A stretch of 64,000 nucleotides of DNA. Origin: Pterobdella sp. o SKG-2022 (taxonomy: Eukaryota > Annelida > Clitellata > Hirudinida > Piscicolidae). Below are positions 12,085-25,800 of this stretch, piece by piece. Every line of letters begins with the position of its first letter. Position 1 is the first letter of the stretch. Both the position numbers and the translations under genes were made by a program. The DNA is taken from positions 16,911,447 to 16,975,446 of the forward strand of contig OZ038322.1 in the NCBI GenBank assembly GCA_964035795.1, written 5' to 3'. The notes under the pieces are model-generated. The model was not told the DNA's origin. It saw only the letters and a program-made list of their open reading frames with translations, and ran no database searches.

Positions 12085-13600
12085 AATATTTTGTATGTTT
12101 ATTAGGAAGTATTAGTCAATATTCTCGATCAGCTAGTTAAGATGATATAATTTTCTTACCTCATACAATTAACATTTTGCTTGTGTTTTGTGAATTTTTC
12201 GGCGATTATTTTTTTTATTTTATTATTAATATTTTGAAGCATACTCTTGTTTAAACTTTTCAAAAATTACTTTTCGTCTGACCTAAATCTTCAGCACTAA
12301 GGGATTTCTGAAGCTATGGCGAGTTTAACGAACTCCGTAGTTAAGGCTCTTTATTGTCTATTGAATGTTTGAAATGATTAAATAAGCCTTGATAATTAGT
12401 ATTATATTTAAGTTTATAGTTGTATATCATAGTTTATGTTTTTATTAATTATTTTTTCATTTAAAGTCTAGCTTGAACCCGATTGGCTACTTCTTTATAT
12501 ACTATTTTCACTTATATTATTCTATTTTAATGTCTTCATCGTCTTTAGATTACACTTCTGTACCTACACTCATTTCTATACCCTAAAAAGCATTCATTAC
12601 AAGTTTCGAAACCTTTCAAAGCATATCAGCTGGTAAGATCAGGTTGAGATAGAGATTAGTGACTGAAATGTCTATTATATAGTATGAAGTAACTATCAAA
12701 ACTTGAAATTATAGATTTTTTTCATAATCACTGCCTTTATAACTTGCTATGAAATTTTATTTTTTATTAGTGTCTTGAGTGACTCAGCTTTTGAAATTAA
12801 TGAATTTCACATTTACATGTTTTACCTTGTATCAACAATTGTATATTAACTATAGTTGTATGTACCCTCTTAAAGTCGCCTTATTACCCTTCAAATGATG
12901 ACCAGCAAAGGCATTCTCTAATGACCAAATAATTTTTTATGATTTTGAACTACTTTTCTATAGTACCAATCTTTTACTGAAAGAAAGTTTATTTTATATA
13001 TGGCTTATAGGTGTTTAGGTATTTTGAATGGGAAGTGTTTCTGTAATTAATTTTTTTTTGAAACATGAATCAAATAGTTATATCGGAATTTTTTAAAATT
13101 ATTCAAATAAAAACAAAAGATGTATAAAAAAGTCATGAAAATAAACAAAAACAAGCACATAAAAAAGCTTAAAATAAAATTTTAAGCAATTCAAATTACT
13201 TGAAACAATTTCAATAATGATTTACAAAATGCAAAAAAATCAAGTTGGAAATTGATGACCGGAAAAAAATGTTTGCAACAGCATTTGAAAATTTTTGGAA
13301 AATAAATATTTAAAATTTCACTTTTACGCGTTAGAGTTTTTGTTTTTGATTCAACACTTAATCTTAACTAGGCGGATCTTAATGACATTGAACCAAATCT
13401 GTCGAAACAATATTGAATATTTATCAAAATGGATACAATGCTTTCCATGATACAGAGTTACATATTCACTTGAAAAGAAAGTTGTATGATAAGCTTCGTA
13501 CAAGTTTTAACAGTAACTTTACCAAGCTTATCTTAACTGTTGTATAGGCTAACTAAACTTCAACTAAAGTTATCTTCATAAGGTTAGCAGTAAACGACCA
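12085..13600. other. Intergenic between convergent WAVE and SLC18 genes
   Basis: Only 3'UTR-like, AT-rich sequence is visible. The two genes converge here, with their stop codons about 1.5 kb apart. No exon, RNA gene or element was recognised. Confidence 0.5.
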
Positions 13601-16600
13601 CTATTTAGTTTGATTTTCACCCATTCCATGACTTTTCAAAGTAGCGGTAGTTTGGAGTGTAGATTCGTGCATTATTTGATATCTGCCATCATATTCTGAC
13701 GCCTCTCTTACGGGCGAATCCTATCGCAAATGATTCCAAAAATATATTCTAAAAGTATAAAAAAATTATATCTTAAAGATTTTAGTTTGAATTACTAATT
13801 AGAATACATATTTAAAAAATATTGTAAAAAAAATAAACAGCCGTAACTAGTTATGAATCTGTTGATAATTAGTTACTTTTAGTAGTTACAAAGTTATGAG
13901 TCTATTGATAAGAGCTACCTTCAGACGATTTTTAGGGGGTGGGTTTCTGAGGAAGATGACAAGGGGACAGAAAGCCAATGTTATAATGGCCATTATTCGC
14001 ATTACCCTTAAACATTAGTAATTTTTATTAGAGATATCATAACCATTTACATTTAAAATATATTTTGCTTGAATACTTTATTTCGGGATTACTTTTTAGT
14101 GATGATTCAAATCAAAACTTGGTGTAATCGTATAGCCTGATTATATATGAATTTTTAAAAAAGATCATTGAATATCTTATAAATATTATTAGAAAAATTT
14201 TGAAAAAATTCTATTGAAAGTAAAATAGAGCTTAACAATTAAGTTTTTACCAATTAAATCCTAGTTTTTCGTTGAGAACACCACCTAGTATTGGACCTTT
14301 GAAACAAACAAAACCATAAAATTTCTATGTATTAAAAACTAGAAAATATAGTTAATAGTAAAATTAACAATTAGTATTTTTTTAGCTTTATATAAACTGT
14401 CATTGTTATGGCGTTATCAATTGACACAAGTGCACAGACCGAAAACATATCCAATAGAAAAGGATACATCAGCTACTCCGTAAACACTGCCATAGGTGGA
14501 AACATGCCTGCAAACAATCAGAAAGTCATTTGGAACGTTTGAACTATAATCTTACCTCAAATCCACCAAGTTCCCCAATGTAGGGAGCATGGCGGTGTCT
14601 ACGATTCCTGGAGGGTTCCATGTTTAAAAACATTAACAAGTACTGTGAGTTGATTTTATTTGAATAACTAAATTGAAATGAGAATCGATTTATTATTCAG
14701 CTTCATTCGAAATATTATTTAATTTATTCGTTTTATAATTTCTAACCAATAAAAAAGCCAACTCCAAACACCGCGGGAACCAGTTGCCAAATGTTTTGGG
14801 CCAACGTTAACTGTTAACCAGGTAGTAGTAATAGAAAAAAAACTTTTTTATTTTCTTAGAAGCACGAAAAGTTGAATCTCACTCCAAATAATGAAATAGA
14901 GCTGGCAATTAGTCCAACAATTGTTATCAGCCATCTGTAAAAACATCACAACTTTCATCATTGTGAGCTTTGAAACATTCTATGTAACCTGCCAAACTTA
15001 AGGTTGATGCATTCACATGAGGATGTGTACAGTAAGTACCCTACCGATGATGGTAGAAAAATGGCTCCTTTCAAACAATTTAATCATTAAACGCAGTATC
15101 ATTAATGTTTCAATATTTTATGCGCTTTTGAAGCAAAACTTCTTTGCAAGCTGCGTACCATAAAATGATTTAATGATAGGAATTGAAAATTCAAACTTTG
15201 AGTTATATTTTTCAATGAATATACTCATAAGCTTTCTAAATACTGATACTTGTAATTAAGCCTGAATACTTCAAAAGAAACATCGTAAGTAACCTTCTTG
15301 CCATTTCTGAGAGTGCATCTGTTGATACATATGAATGGGAAGGGTCGGTTCCACCAATGCTATGCTGCTGTTTGACACTGCTATTGCCACTGTTTGAGCG
15401 TTTAAGCCGTTCATATTTGATAATTTATCTCAATCTTGGTTTTCTCCATGTTCCATATGAGTTGTCAATGTTTTTTTAAACTAATGAATGTATTTGTCTG
15501 AATTATTTTTTCGAGTATTAAAGAATGAAATTACACGAGGAAACAAAAGATATAGGAAAATTTGGAACACCATCAAATAAATAATTAAGCAAACTTTTTT
15601 GTTTACAATTCTTGTATGCCATTGTAATAGTTACTAGATAGAACACTTTAACTCACGTGCAGTGATGATGATGTAAGGATCAGTTAGAAGGGTTCTCAAA
15701 GAGTTTCCCTTCATACTTTCACTCTTTATTTTTGGTTCCAGCACAAAGAACTGCAGAACTAAGTTAAATAATGTTTAAGTTAATACAGAGTACGCCGCAT
15801 GGAAGCCATGGTTGCAATTGAAAAGTTATTTAGTGAAAAATTGAATTTCACGTTAACTATTATATATTATATATCAAGTTTTAATCTACCTATGTCATAC
15901 ATTTTATGTACTCAGATTTTGATGTGATTCTATTTACTAAGCTTTCATCTCTACAAACAAATTGAAGCCTTCAACCTTAAAACTTCATGATGGAAAAATG
16001 ATCAGAAACTTAAGAAAATTATTTGAAGTTAAAAATTTGATATTATAAAAAATTATTTTTTCTGCTTTATTTCCTAATGGGAGAATTTTAAAAATTGATT
16101 TATTCTCTGAATATTGGATTTAAATTCTAATTTTCGATAAATCAAAATTCATTCTCACATACTAGTAAGGTATATTTAAAAAAAACTCTAAAAATGATGC
16201 CAAACTACTCTTAACCACCTCATTCGTATATAAAAAACTGAAAAACTAACTAATGTAAAAACTCACTTCCAATGCAGAAGATAACAGCGGCCAGAATAAT
16301 GAAGGGAGCCTCCTTGTTAATCAGTTGATACACAACCCCTCCAAACGTCGGGCCAACTATCCATTGAGTAACATATCTTTTAATTTAATGTTATTTTATT
16401 ATCTTGAAATTTTTGCGCTAAAAGACACATAATTTAACGTGAAACGTATAATCAATTTTTGAACTCTGATAACTGAATCAAAGTCGACCATTTGATCGCC
16501 CTTATCTGAGGAACTGAATTAAATCTTTTAAAGTATAATTTTTGGCAATTTTAACTTTATCCTCAAGCAGCAGTGATGAAATTTGCATTATTTTTCTCTA

Positions 16601-19600
16601 AAATTGAGTTTTTTATGTTTAATTTACAAGTATCCAATGTAATTTTGTGTGTGTTAATATATACATACTCCAAAAAAAATTTACTTTTTAGTGAAAAATT
16701 TATTCAAAACTAAAGAAAAATGTACTAAATAGTTTATAACAATTGATGAACATATAATAATTGTTTAATAAATTATAAACAGTGAAAAACTTCACATTAA
16801 TTTTAAAAATTTCAATAAATGCCCGTCAATGCCTGTGAATGATCAAGGCGATTCAATATGAAAATAATTAGCTGTATAAGCGTTTGTCAATAAGATCAGT
16901 GTAAAGACTGTCATTCACAGCATCGTTAAATGGCCTTTAGAGAGGTTGATGGTGCTTCTATTATTTTATTAAATATTATATATATTATTTTTATTAGTGA
17001 GAACAGTAAATTAAAATCAATTCAAAGCAATATCGCACGAAGCACTACAAAAAACTTCAAATAATCATTTTGAAGTGAGTGCGAGCTAAATTGACATTTT
17101 TTTAACGGTCTTATTTACATAAGCTTCTTTCTATCAGACAGACTCTCTCAGATCTTCAAACTCCGGTTTATGGTTGCATCAGCTTGTCTTTTCTAAATCC
17201 CTTTCATTTCGTTCTTTTTCACATATCGCCCCATATTTATAAAATTCTATTCCACTCAACCCACTTCTTCCAGCTTTTTTTGAACACTTAGGCAAGAGTT
17301 TACAAACGGATCTATATATCCGCATCTCCCTGCCGTAGTTTTTTTGACTACGCTAGCGCTTCTGCAGCTAACCTAGCTTGCAAACTGTGCACCTTAAAAA
17401 TGAATCAATAAAAATAATTTTGACAAAATTATTTTTAAAAAAATATGTTTAAAGAATTATTGGTGATGAGGGCTGTAAAATCTATGAGTTCTCAGCTGTT
17501 TGTGGACAGCTTTGGAATGTGAAAGGCAGGTTGAGAGAAAGAAAAGTTTTTAGAGCAAAACTCTATGCACAAGAGGTTTAGAGATTAAAGGAGCTTAGAG
17601 TTAAATGATTATATATGATTGAAAGAATATTGTGTCAAGAGTGGTACTGATGTGTTTAATAGATTATTTGAACAATTTGAAAGGTAAAATATCAATTTTA
17701 AAATATGGTTTTGAATTTAGAACTACTTAAAACGCCTAAAGCTAGTCCAGTCAAGGCGTTAGCCATTGCTTTGCCACGCTCGCCATCATCCATGTAATTG
17801 CTTGCTAGCAACCCCATTCCTGAGAAAAAACAAAAAAAATCAAATAATAAATATTTAACTAGTTTCTAAAATTGTTTATAGATCTATTATTCTGATGATG
17901 TTTTTTGTCAAAGTATTTTTCAACTTCAGTTTTTTTCAATTACTTTGAATCCATTTTTAAAATGAAAAACGCGTCGAAATGGACGATAAAATATGATTCA
18001 AATGTTTAATAATTTGTCGTTGATGAAGGAGAGTCATTGATGATGGAGGGTGGTACCTGAGACGCTGGAGCATGAGGTACCCACTCCTTGCACACATCTC
18101 GCCACGAACAACACACGGTAACTTTGCCCGAATGCAAACACTATGACAAACATTTTGAGATTTTCATTTTTTTTTTTTTTAAATGTTTGCATTTTGTACA
18201 ATAACTTTGAAGTATAAAAATTTGCAAAAATCCATGGCAAGCTTGCCCAAAACTTGTTAGTCTAATGATTAATGATAAAAACTTATGATACGGGATTTCA
18301 TGTTAAAAGCGTTATTTCAAACGTGCTTGAAAACTCTTCATATGATGAAGTTAATTTTTCAAAAAAGTATCATTTTCTCAATGGCATTTCAAGGGGCGTT
18401 ACTACATGCTTAGTTTTATATAATTGTGACTCACATAAGGTTGAAAAGAACATAACGAAGAAGCCGAAAGACAGAGGAGCTGTGTATCCTATCTTGTTGG
18501 TTATGAGGCCGATGAACGGACACATTATAAGCTGTACCACAGGTTTTGAAGCAAATAACATTCCTATCTTGATACCTTCCTTGTATGTTTCAGGCTCTTT
18601 GATCATTTAAAAAGTTAATTAATGTTTTTAGTTATCATGAGAACTAATTGACCAAAAATAGGATGAAAATGATAGAAGTTAAAATAACTTTCTGCGCAAT
18701 CAAGAGAACCCCAACTGCTCTCATTCTTTACACTTTTATTCAGCTTCATTCTTGCTTTCCTGATGTCTTTGGTTCTTTTAGATATTTTATCAGTTTCTAC
18801 ACTGTTATTACTTTTTTCAATGCAACTGTTAGAGCCACTTTTGACGTGGTATGATGCTTTTCTGAAATCTAACACAGCTATACCATGTTTGGCGCTTTCA
18901 TTACTTATGTTGTGAGCATTTTGTGTGTCAGAAATATCGTCCAATTGCGAGATGTAATGAGGCATAATGGGGACTGTGAACAAGTTATTCTTAATTAATA
19001 CAATAATTGGGTATAATTAATGATGGTATATTTGATAGAGTTATTTCTTGCTAAAGCACCCAATAAGAGTCATTGTGACTTTTTCGATAGATTTTTCCAT
19101 TTTAAAAACTAAACATGAGCTTAATAAAAAAATTCTATAATTTAATTTTTTGAAAAAAGAATGAGAATGAATTTTGAATATTTTATGGCTGGAAGTTTCT
19201 CTGTTCCACAAATTTGAACCTCTAACACCCAATGTGGTCAATGAATTTATCATTTATTTTATCATACTATTTTATAAAAAATTTTGTGAATTTTTGAGAA
19301 ATCTATTTTTAGATGAATCTCATGTGAATAGTTTCAATAATTTTTTTTGAAAAATATTTTTTATTGAATAAAATATTATGAATTATAATACGCTCAAGTA
19401 TTGGAATCAAGTCGTATCTATTTTTTCACTAAAAAATAAAATGGGTCAACCGACACCGTAAGGGCGTTAAAGGTGAAGAAATTTTTGGGTATTGAGATGT
19501 AATTGAACTAAAAATCTTCTAAAAACTTAAACATCCCAAACATATAATAACAACTATGATCACTTACCAATAGTGGTCATCAGAAGGTTATCAAGTAGCA

Positions 19601-19676
19601 GAGCCATCGCAACGATGAAGATCAGCATTCTATCTGACCGTCTAAGCTTCTGCATCATTCCTTCTTTAACCTCCAT
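13601..19676 (-). CDS. SLC18A: Vesicular amine transporter, VMAT/VAChT family (16 exons)
   Basis: Proton-antiport transporter of the DHA1/SLC18 type that loads monoamines or acetylcholine into synaptic vesicles. Exons (5' to 3'): 19676-19568, 18973-18689, 18596-18435, 18140-18057, 17819-17727, 16356-16267, 15758-15657, 15389-15294, 15067-14989, 14934-14883, 14810-14747, 14607-14556, 14507-14440, 14296-14251, 14006-13919, 13720-13601. Every junction is phase-consistent; total 529 residues (family 510-535). TM1 has LLLDNLLMTTIVPIMP with the conserved Asp. A long Ser/Lys-rich luminal loop precedes IGMLFASKPVVQL. Further motifs are GVGTSCSSVSG, GPTFGGVVY, EPTLPIHM, IVDTAMLPTLGNLVDLRHVS and YGSVYGVADVSFSIGY. 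The last exon is a short hydrophilic tail with EYDGRYQIM. DTAMLPTL resembles VAChT and LVDLRHVS resembles VMAT, so the substrate is undecided. If intron 15 were retained the protein would end at 13886. Confidence 0.92.
16357..17726 (-). other. Largest SLC18 intron
   Basis: Intron 5 of the transporter, about 1.4 kb. It contains a less AT-rich patch at about 17100-17400, but no exon, RNA gene or element that I recognise. Confidence 0.4.
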
Positions 19677-20138
19677 ACTGTTTTCAAACACTTTCATTTA
19701 GATTTTGCTTTGATATTTCTTGCTTCATACATTTCACCATCATTTATATACACGGTTGACATTATAACTCTTATAGGCTATACACTCTATACAGATTTGA
19801 GCTTTCCATGGGATAGTATTAACATAATGTATTATAACAGAAATTTCACTATTTTTCTAGTAAATAATTTGTGAACCCACATAATTGAAGCAAAAATACA
19901 GAAAAGTTACCTACCGTAGTAGTGGTTCAGTATTTATATCACTGATTAACGCAATTCTTTAGTTGGAAATTTTTATTTTATATCGAGCTTTTGTCATTTT
20001 TCATTTCACTTAATTTTTCTAAAATTATATTTTTCTAATTTAGTTATATGAGTATTTCTAAAGCTGTTTTTTGGCACTTTTTTTCATCATAAATCTTGCC
20101 TATCGTCAAACAAACTTCAACCCCTAAACAAAAGACAG
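19677..20138. other. 5' flank of SLC18 gene
   Basis: AT-rich. It should hold the transporter's promoter and 5'UTR on the minus strand, but no motif is clear enough to call. Confidence 0.35.
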
Positions 20139-20335
20139 CCAGGTTCATTACAGACTCTAGAATATATTTTTATGTAACTTCTGTTTCAAGAAATCTGCTT
20201 TGGATAAAGTTGATGAGAGGGTTGACTATAAGGTTTTGTTTCTCATGTTAGTCTGTCCAACGAAGGTCTAGCCTATTTCTCAAAAGTTATTGAAACGCTA
20301 TCAACCATTTCGGGTAAGTAGAAAGTAAAGAAATC
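20139..20335 (+). mobile_element. Decayed CR1-like LINE fragment
   Basis: The sequence around 20145-20160 (ACAGCCAGGTTCATTACAG) matches the LINE at 5225-5240 almost base for base. The downstream part keeps traces of the same reverse-transcriptase C-terminal region in broken frames (TTTGGATAAAGTTGATGAGAGGGTTGACTATAAG against 5289-5322). It is short, with stops and indels, and is the oldest-looking of the three copies. Confidence 0.6.
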
Positions 20336-21966
20336 AGTCATTTCACAGAAAGTTGTTTTGAGTATGTTTAAAATCAAAACTAAAATAATGAAAATTTTCA
20401 ATGTAACCAATCTATCTTGTCAAACAACCTTCTTGCAAAACTCTGCTTTTTTGTTTCTACCCATTTTTATGGAAAGGACCTTAAATGTTTTTTTTCAGAT
20501 CTTATGATGTGCAAACTTTTATGTATTATTTAATGTTGACAATATCTACATTTTCTTAATTTTTACGATAATTATGTACCCTAGAAACTTCTGAGGCTTA
20601 TCACTTTAACCTCATTTGTAATTTCATCGTAAAATTGCATTGTATATTCAAGATGATGTTATTCGGTTGTAACCAATGTTCTTTAACCTAAAGATTGAAA
20701 TGATACAAAAATATAATTGAATATTCATCCAGAAAGTGTGCACTTCTATATATTTATTTCTTAAAAATTTATTTTAATACATTTATTCACAACTCCATTG
20801 TTAAATCTATTTATCTCAGTTCACCTTTGAAGTTTTGATGAGTCAGCTTTCTTCATTTATGAACATTTTCTCAATCTTCTTTCTAGTCCCCGTTTTTCTA
20901 TCGAGCAACAACGGTATTTTTATCTTCAAAAAAACCCTCACCAGTCCCAAATCTTTCAGTATCATAATAAACAAAAATTCTGCACTTTTTATGTTAAAAA
21001 TTGGTTGAAAATCTCACCTTTCTTATAATAAATGAAATAATGTTGAGAAATTTTAATTGACAAATATGATTAAACTGGCTTAAAAGCTTCAAACTGAAAG
21101 TAACTTTGAAGAGCATATATAAAAATTGAAAAACAAAAAAAAACTAAGATAAATAATAAAAAAAAAATAAAAATAAAACTGGAACAAAAATTTAATGAAA
21201 TGCAAATGAAAACAAAAAAAATAATATAATAAGAATGAAATCTTTCGAGTTGAGGCAAATTGCAGGCAGTACATCATTTGCACACGGTGGCGGCACAGAA
21301 TCATAATTTAGAAATAAAAAATGGGTGATAAAAAAAAAATAATACAATGAATAAAAACAATGTTAATAGAATAAATAATAAAGATATTTTTATTTTAGCT
21401 GGAATAAGGTTGATTATATATAATATAGAATAATAATATTAGAAAGGCAATGTATAAATAAATCTGAAAATAAAACAGGTTTTAAATTTAATTTTTGTTT
21501 ATTTTATTTTCGATCTGTTTCCGCCTTTATTCCAAACAGGATGTCTTAAGCTTTATTTATTCCAATGTTTTCAAAAACAGGTTTGAGCATCCCATGATTC
21601 GATGTTAAAGTTTGGTTTTCTTTTGCTGTGTAAATGCTGGTTGTGGTGGAAAACCCGCTTTCTAGGAAATTTTCATAGACTTTTGTATATCATTTAAGAA
21701 TTGATTGATATCTAAAATATCTTAAATAACATAAGTAACGAAATTAAACAAAAGTTTTTTGCATTCCTTCAAATTACAGCGATTTGGTGTTCCAATGCTG
21801 GAAGGCTGAGTTGAATGCAGTTCACCTTGCCGCCTTAAAAATGTCTATGGTTCTTCTAGAATCCTCTTTATGACCTCAATGCAGCACTCAGCAAGTACAA
21901 GCACCGACAAGCCAGACGAACACCTCACCATGTGTGGTGCTTGATTCTGGTTTTTGAACTTCCCCA
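20336..21966. other. AT-rich intergenic stretch
   Basis: Includes poly-A/T-rich sequence at 21070-21480, where the apparent frames are low-complexity Phe/Ile runs. Nothing recognised. The part next to the gap (21780-21966) is less AT-rich and could hold coding sequence cut by the gap. Confidence 0.4.
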
Positions 21967-22166
21967 NNNNNNNNNNNNNNNNNNNNNNNNNNNNNNNNNN
22001 NNNNNNNNNNNNNNNNNNNNNNNNNNNNNNNNNNNNNNNNNNNNNNNNNNNNNNNNNNNNNNNNNNNNNNNNNNNNNNNNNNNNNNNNNNNNNNNNNNNN
22101 NNNNNNNNNNNNNNNNNNNNNNNNNNNNNNNNNNNNNNNNNNNNNNNNNNNNNNNNNNNNNNNNNN
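21967..22166. other. Assembly gap (200 N)
   Basis: Exactly 200 unresolved bases. The round number suggests a placeholder rather than a measured size, so sequence may be missing here. Confidence 0.98.
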
Positions 22167-22814
22167 TTTCCTATCTTTTTTCAACCAATAGCTTTAAAAA
22201 TCAAAAAAAAAACAAAATTTTTTTTTGGTTTAACCAAAGTTGAAGTGAAGATCTTTTCGTAATTTCTGCCAGAATAGAAGGAATCTCGTTTGAAACATAA
22301 TAATAAATAATATTGGAATTAATTTTTGAAAGTTCCATAAAAACAAAATAGGAATAATACTTATTACTCTCAAGTTTCCACCCTAATATGTATTTTTTTT
22401 TACATTTTTACTGCTTCCGACAAGCATTCCACCTTAACCTTCATTGGCAGTCTGCATACTTTTTCCAATAGAAGACATGCCACAGAAGTTTTTTGATGAT
22501 TGTGGCGCAGAAATTGTTTAAAATGAATTCAAATGTACTCTTTATCTAATCAACTTTTAAGAACCAAAAGTCGTAAACTTTCTCGTGACTTTTTAACTTT
22601 TAAGACTTTGATTTTTAGAAAAAAAAATCATTGCAAAAAAATTATAGTTTTAAAAATAAACTTGTGTATTTTGATATTTGAAGATATTTTCATTTTTGAA
22701 GGTTACTTCCCGTTGAGTTACAGTCAGAACAGCTTTCGTCTTATTTGAGCAAGACTATCAACACAAAAATGTTTCAAAAAATTCAATCAAATTTTTTCAA
22801 AAATAAATTTCGAA

Positions 22815-25800
22815 TTAATTAAAAAAAATCTTCATGATAAAAATAGTTGGTATGCCAAGGGAGGATGGGGGTGGTGGTGGGTATGCTGAAGAGCGGAGAT
22901 ACAATCTGGACCTCTCAAACATTTTTCGGTTGTGTTGCTTCGATAAGCCTGATCAAATATTACATTTGAATTTTAAAAAGTAAGTTAAGATATTCATCTT
23001 ATTGGTGAATAAAATAAATTGTGGAATAAATTAACAGTAGAAGACTTGGATGCGTTGGAGAAAGATAATTTTTTACAGATTGAGTTTTACAAATTGTTTT
23101 GTATTTATCTATACGCTTGATGAAGTCTTTATATAATGAGGTTTTTTGCGTAATATTGAAACATTTATTGTTGAAATTAGTTTTAAAATGCTTTTATTTT
23201 AAAGGATACAAAGCGTCTTTTAAATATGCAATCAAGAAAATAATATAACTGAGTGTTTGGCTTTTACCAAACCACAATATTGAAATAGTGAAAATTATAC
23301 GCGAAACGTTCAACATCACTATTAAATGAACTAAAATTTGCTTGACATAAAAATCTACAACGTAAACATTTAGAGCTTTGAAGACTCCTTTAATACCATT
23401 GAATTATGTAGGAAAGATTTATGGCTAAAACCTGAAATGTATTTCTTGAATTGATATTCCGCTTTGAATCCAAGACCATCGAAAACGTGGTTAGAATTGA
23501 AAATTATTACGAAATAATTGTTGCGAGAAGTTAGAGAGATTTTTGCTGTATGTTGTTCTGTCTGAGAAAAGTTGAAAGAGAAGTTCTGGGTGTTTCGGCC
23601 ACAAAGTCTTTTATGTTGGTAACCACTCTTCATTATGTTATCGGTATAAGCGATGTAATCACTGTTGCTCTGGTCGTCACATCTTTGGTGAATGGGATAA
23701 AGGAATTATAAATTATAATAATAATTTAATTTTTTTTATCTCAAAAATTGAGATGCGTCATGTTTTGAAGCAATTTGAAAACAATGAAGTTAAGCACTGG
23801 ATTACAAGTTTATTACTGAGTCAAACCTTTTGATTTACTATAAAATCATGAATTCATCTTATACTTTAATTACTTTGAAATTATAGTAGAATAGCCGGAA
23901 ACGATTGTATGAAAAAAAAAGATTATTTATCAAACAAAAGTTCATGAAGCTTCTCGCAAAAAAATCTTACGATCTCACTTGAGAATCTAAAAGAAACGCA
24001 CAGAATTAATCAGAAGAAATTCCATGAAGTTTTTTGTAAGAAACTCTTACATTCTTATTAAAGAAAGTAAAATATTTTTAGGCAAAGCTTTGTGAAATTT
24101 TGTTTAACAAACACTTTGTGTGTTTTTTTATAAAATTTAGAAATATTGTTTTGAAAACGTTTTAATTTAGGATTTTTTTGTGGGTGAAGTGAAACAATGC
24201 TTTTTTTAATCAAGAAAGAATCTATAAAAATGCTGGTGCCTTTTAACATTTGCTTAAACAATTGAAAATTACCGGGCAATTCTCTAAAGCCTCCTAATTC
24301 ACGTGTTTTGGTCGGCAATAACAATTATTTACTCCTATTCCATTAAGAATCATCCGATATCTCTGCTTTATTTATTAAGATATCCGATATTTATACGGCG
24401 ATGGTTCTAAATAAAACCATTTCTGATCAAGATACTAGTTTGATTTTCATTCTTGGGTGTCTTTCTTTAATCCATTCTTATTTTTTAATTAATATAAAAC
24501 GTATGAAACCTTAGTTTTTATTGATTGTTCTATATTTATTTATAGAACAATAAAAAACAAAATACAAATTTAACATTTTTTAACATAAAAAATCAAGTCT
24601 TCACTTGTTTTTGACTCCTTCCACGTCGAAGAACAAAAATGAGATGTGTACTCGATCCAAGCCCTTGCCGTAAAAATAGTAGTAGCAGACCGTGCTTTTT
24701 GGGTAAATGCCAGGGAAGTTTGGTGAGTTGAAATATCCTTTTTTATGATCATTGGTGGCTTTATACGTGAAACTGCAAGCTGTGAGGGTTTGAAATATTT
24801 ATTAAAAAAAATAGGAAACCTCATTAAAGTTACAAGTTGATGAAGAAGCATAAGACAAAAATAAAAGTTTTAAAAAATGATTGTTGTGCTAAAGTGTTTT
24901 ATATGAAAGATGTAAGATGGGCGAAGAGTTATGGTGAGGTTGTGAGTGCAATCATGAACTTGATTTTTCTTTTCGCTTTCTTCTCAAAACCCACATTACT
25001 AAACACAATGAGTACATTTGGTTGGATAGTTTTCAGCAATAAAACATATACTTGTTACCGAAGTCTTCTATCGATTTCATCGTATGTGAAACAAAGCCCT
25101 AAAACACCTCTGATGTCTCATGCCCGCATGGAATAGAACTTTTTCAAAATGTGTTAGAAATATTGTTCGACTGTAAAACTGGATGCTTTTTGCTGTACCA
25201 ATAAAAAGTAGAAGAGAATAAGCAAGGTTCAAATTTTTTGTATCTATTTAAAAACGAAGCTTTTCGATCCAAAGAACTGAAAGCTGATAAGTTCTTTACT
25301 GATAAAAAGTTTGAAACTTCTTCATTGTTTCTTCTATCGGTTTAGGCCCAAGTTTTTGCACTTATCGGTGGGTTTCTATGATTTCTTAATTATTTTTCTC
25401 CCGTAACAACGCCATCTTCTATGAAAAACACCTACTGTTTTAAAAATAATTTTTACTTGTAAAAGTTTGTTAAATGTGTTTATGATAGATTGCCTAATGC
25501 AAGGCTAAAGTTTTTCAAGGCACTTTTTAAAACAGAAATAAAATGTCTGCAAAACACTGATTAAATTAATTAAGTTTTAATTAAAACGTGTTTGAAATTT
25601 TTTAAAAGATTTTTAGTATGATTTATATTGAAAGTTTATCGGTAAATAACTGTTGTTCTCATCGATAATATAAAAAGAGTAACTTGCAATAGATTTTTGA
25701 TACCGATATCTTGTTTATATCAAAAACGTTTATTTTGTTATCTCATGTTACTTTTTATAAGTTTGTGAATAAATTTTAATTTTTATGCATTTTTATGACT

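Noticed and set aside
21070..21304. Phe/Ile-rich minus-strand frames
   Set aside because: Low-complexity products of an A-rich tract, with no splice context or family motif.
21888..22262. Open frames across the N run
   Set aside because: They are created by unresolved bases and have no supported sequence.
24058..24324. Minus-strand 88-codon frame between the two CUB4 exons
   Set aside because: The flanking CUB4 exons join in phase directly, giving a complete domain, so this is intronic.
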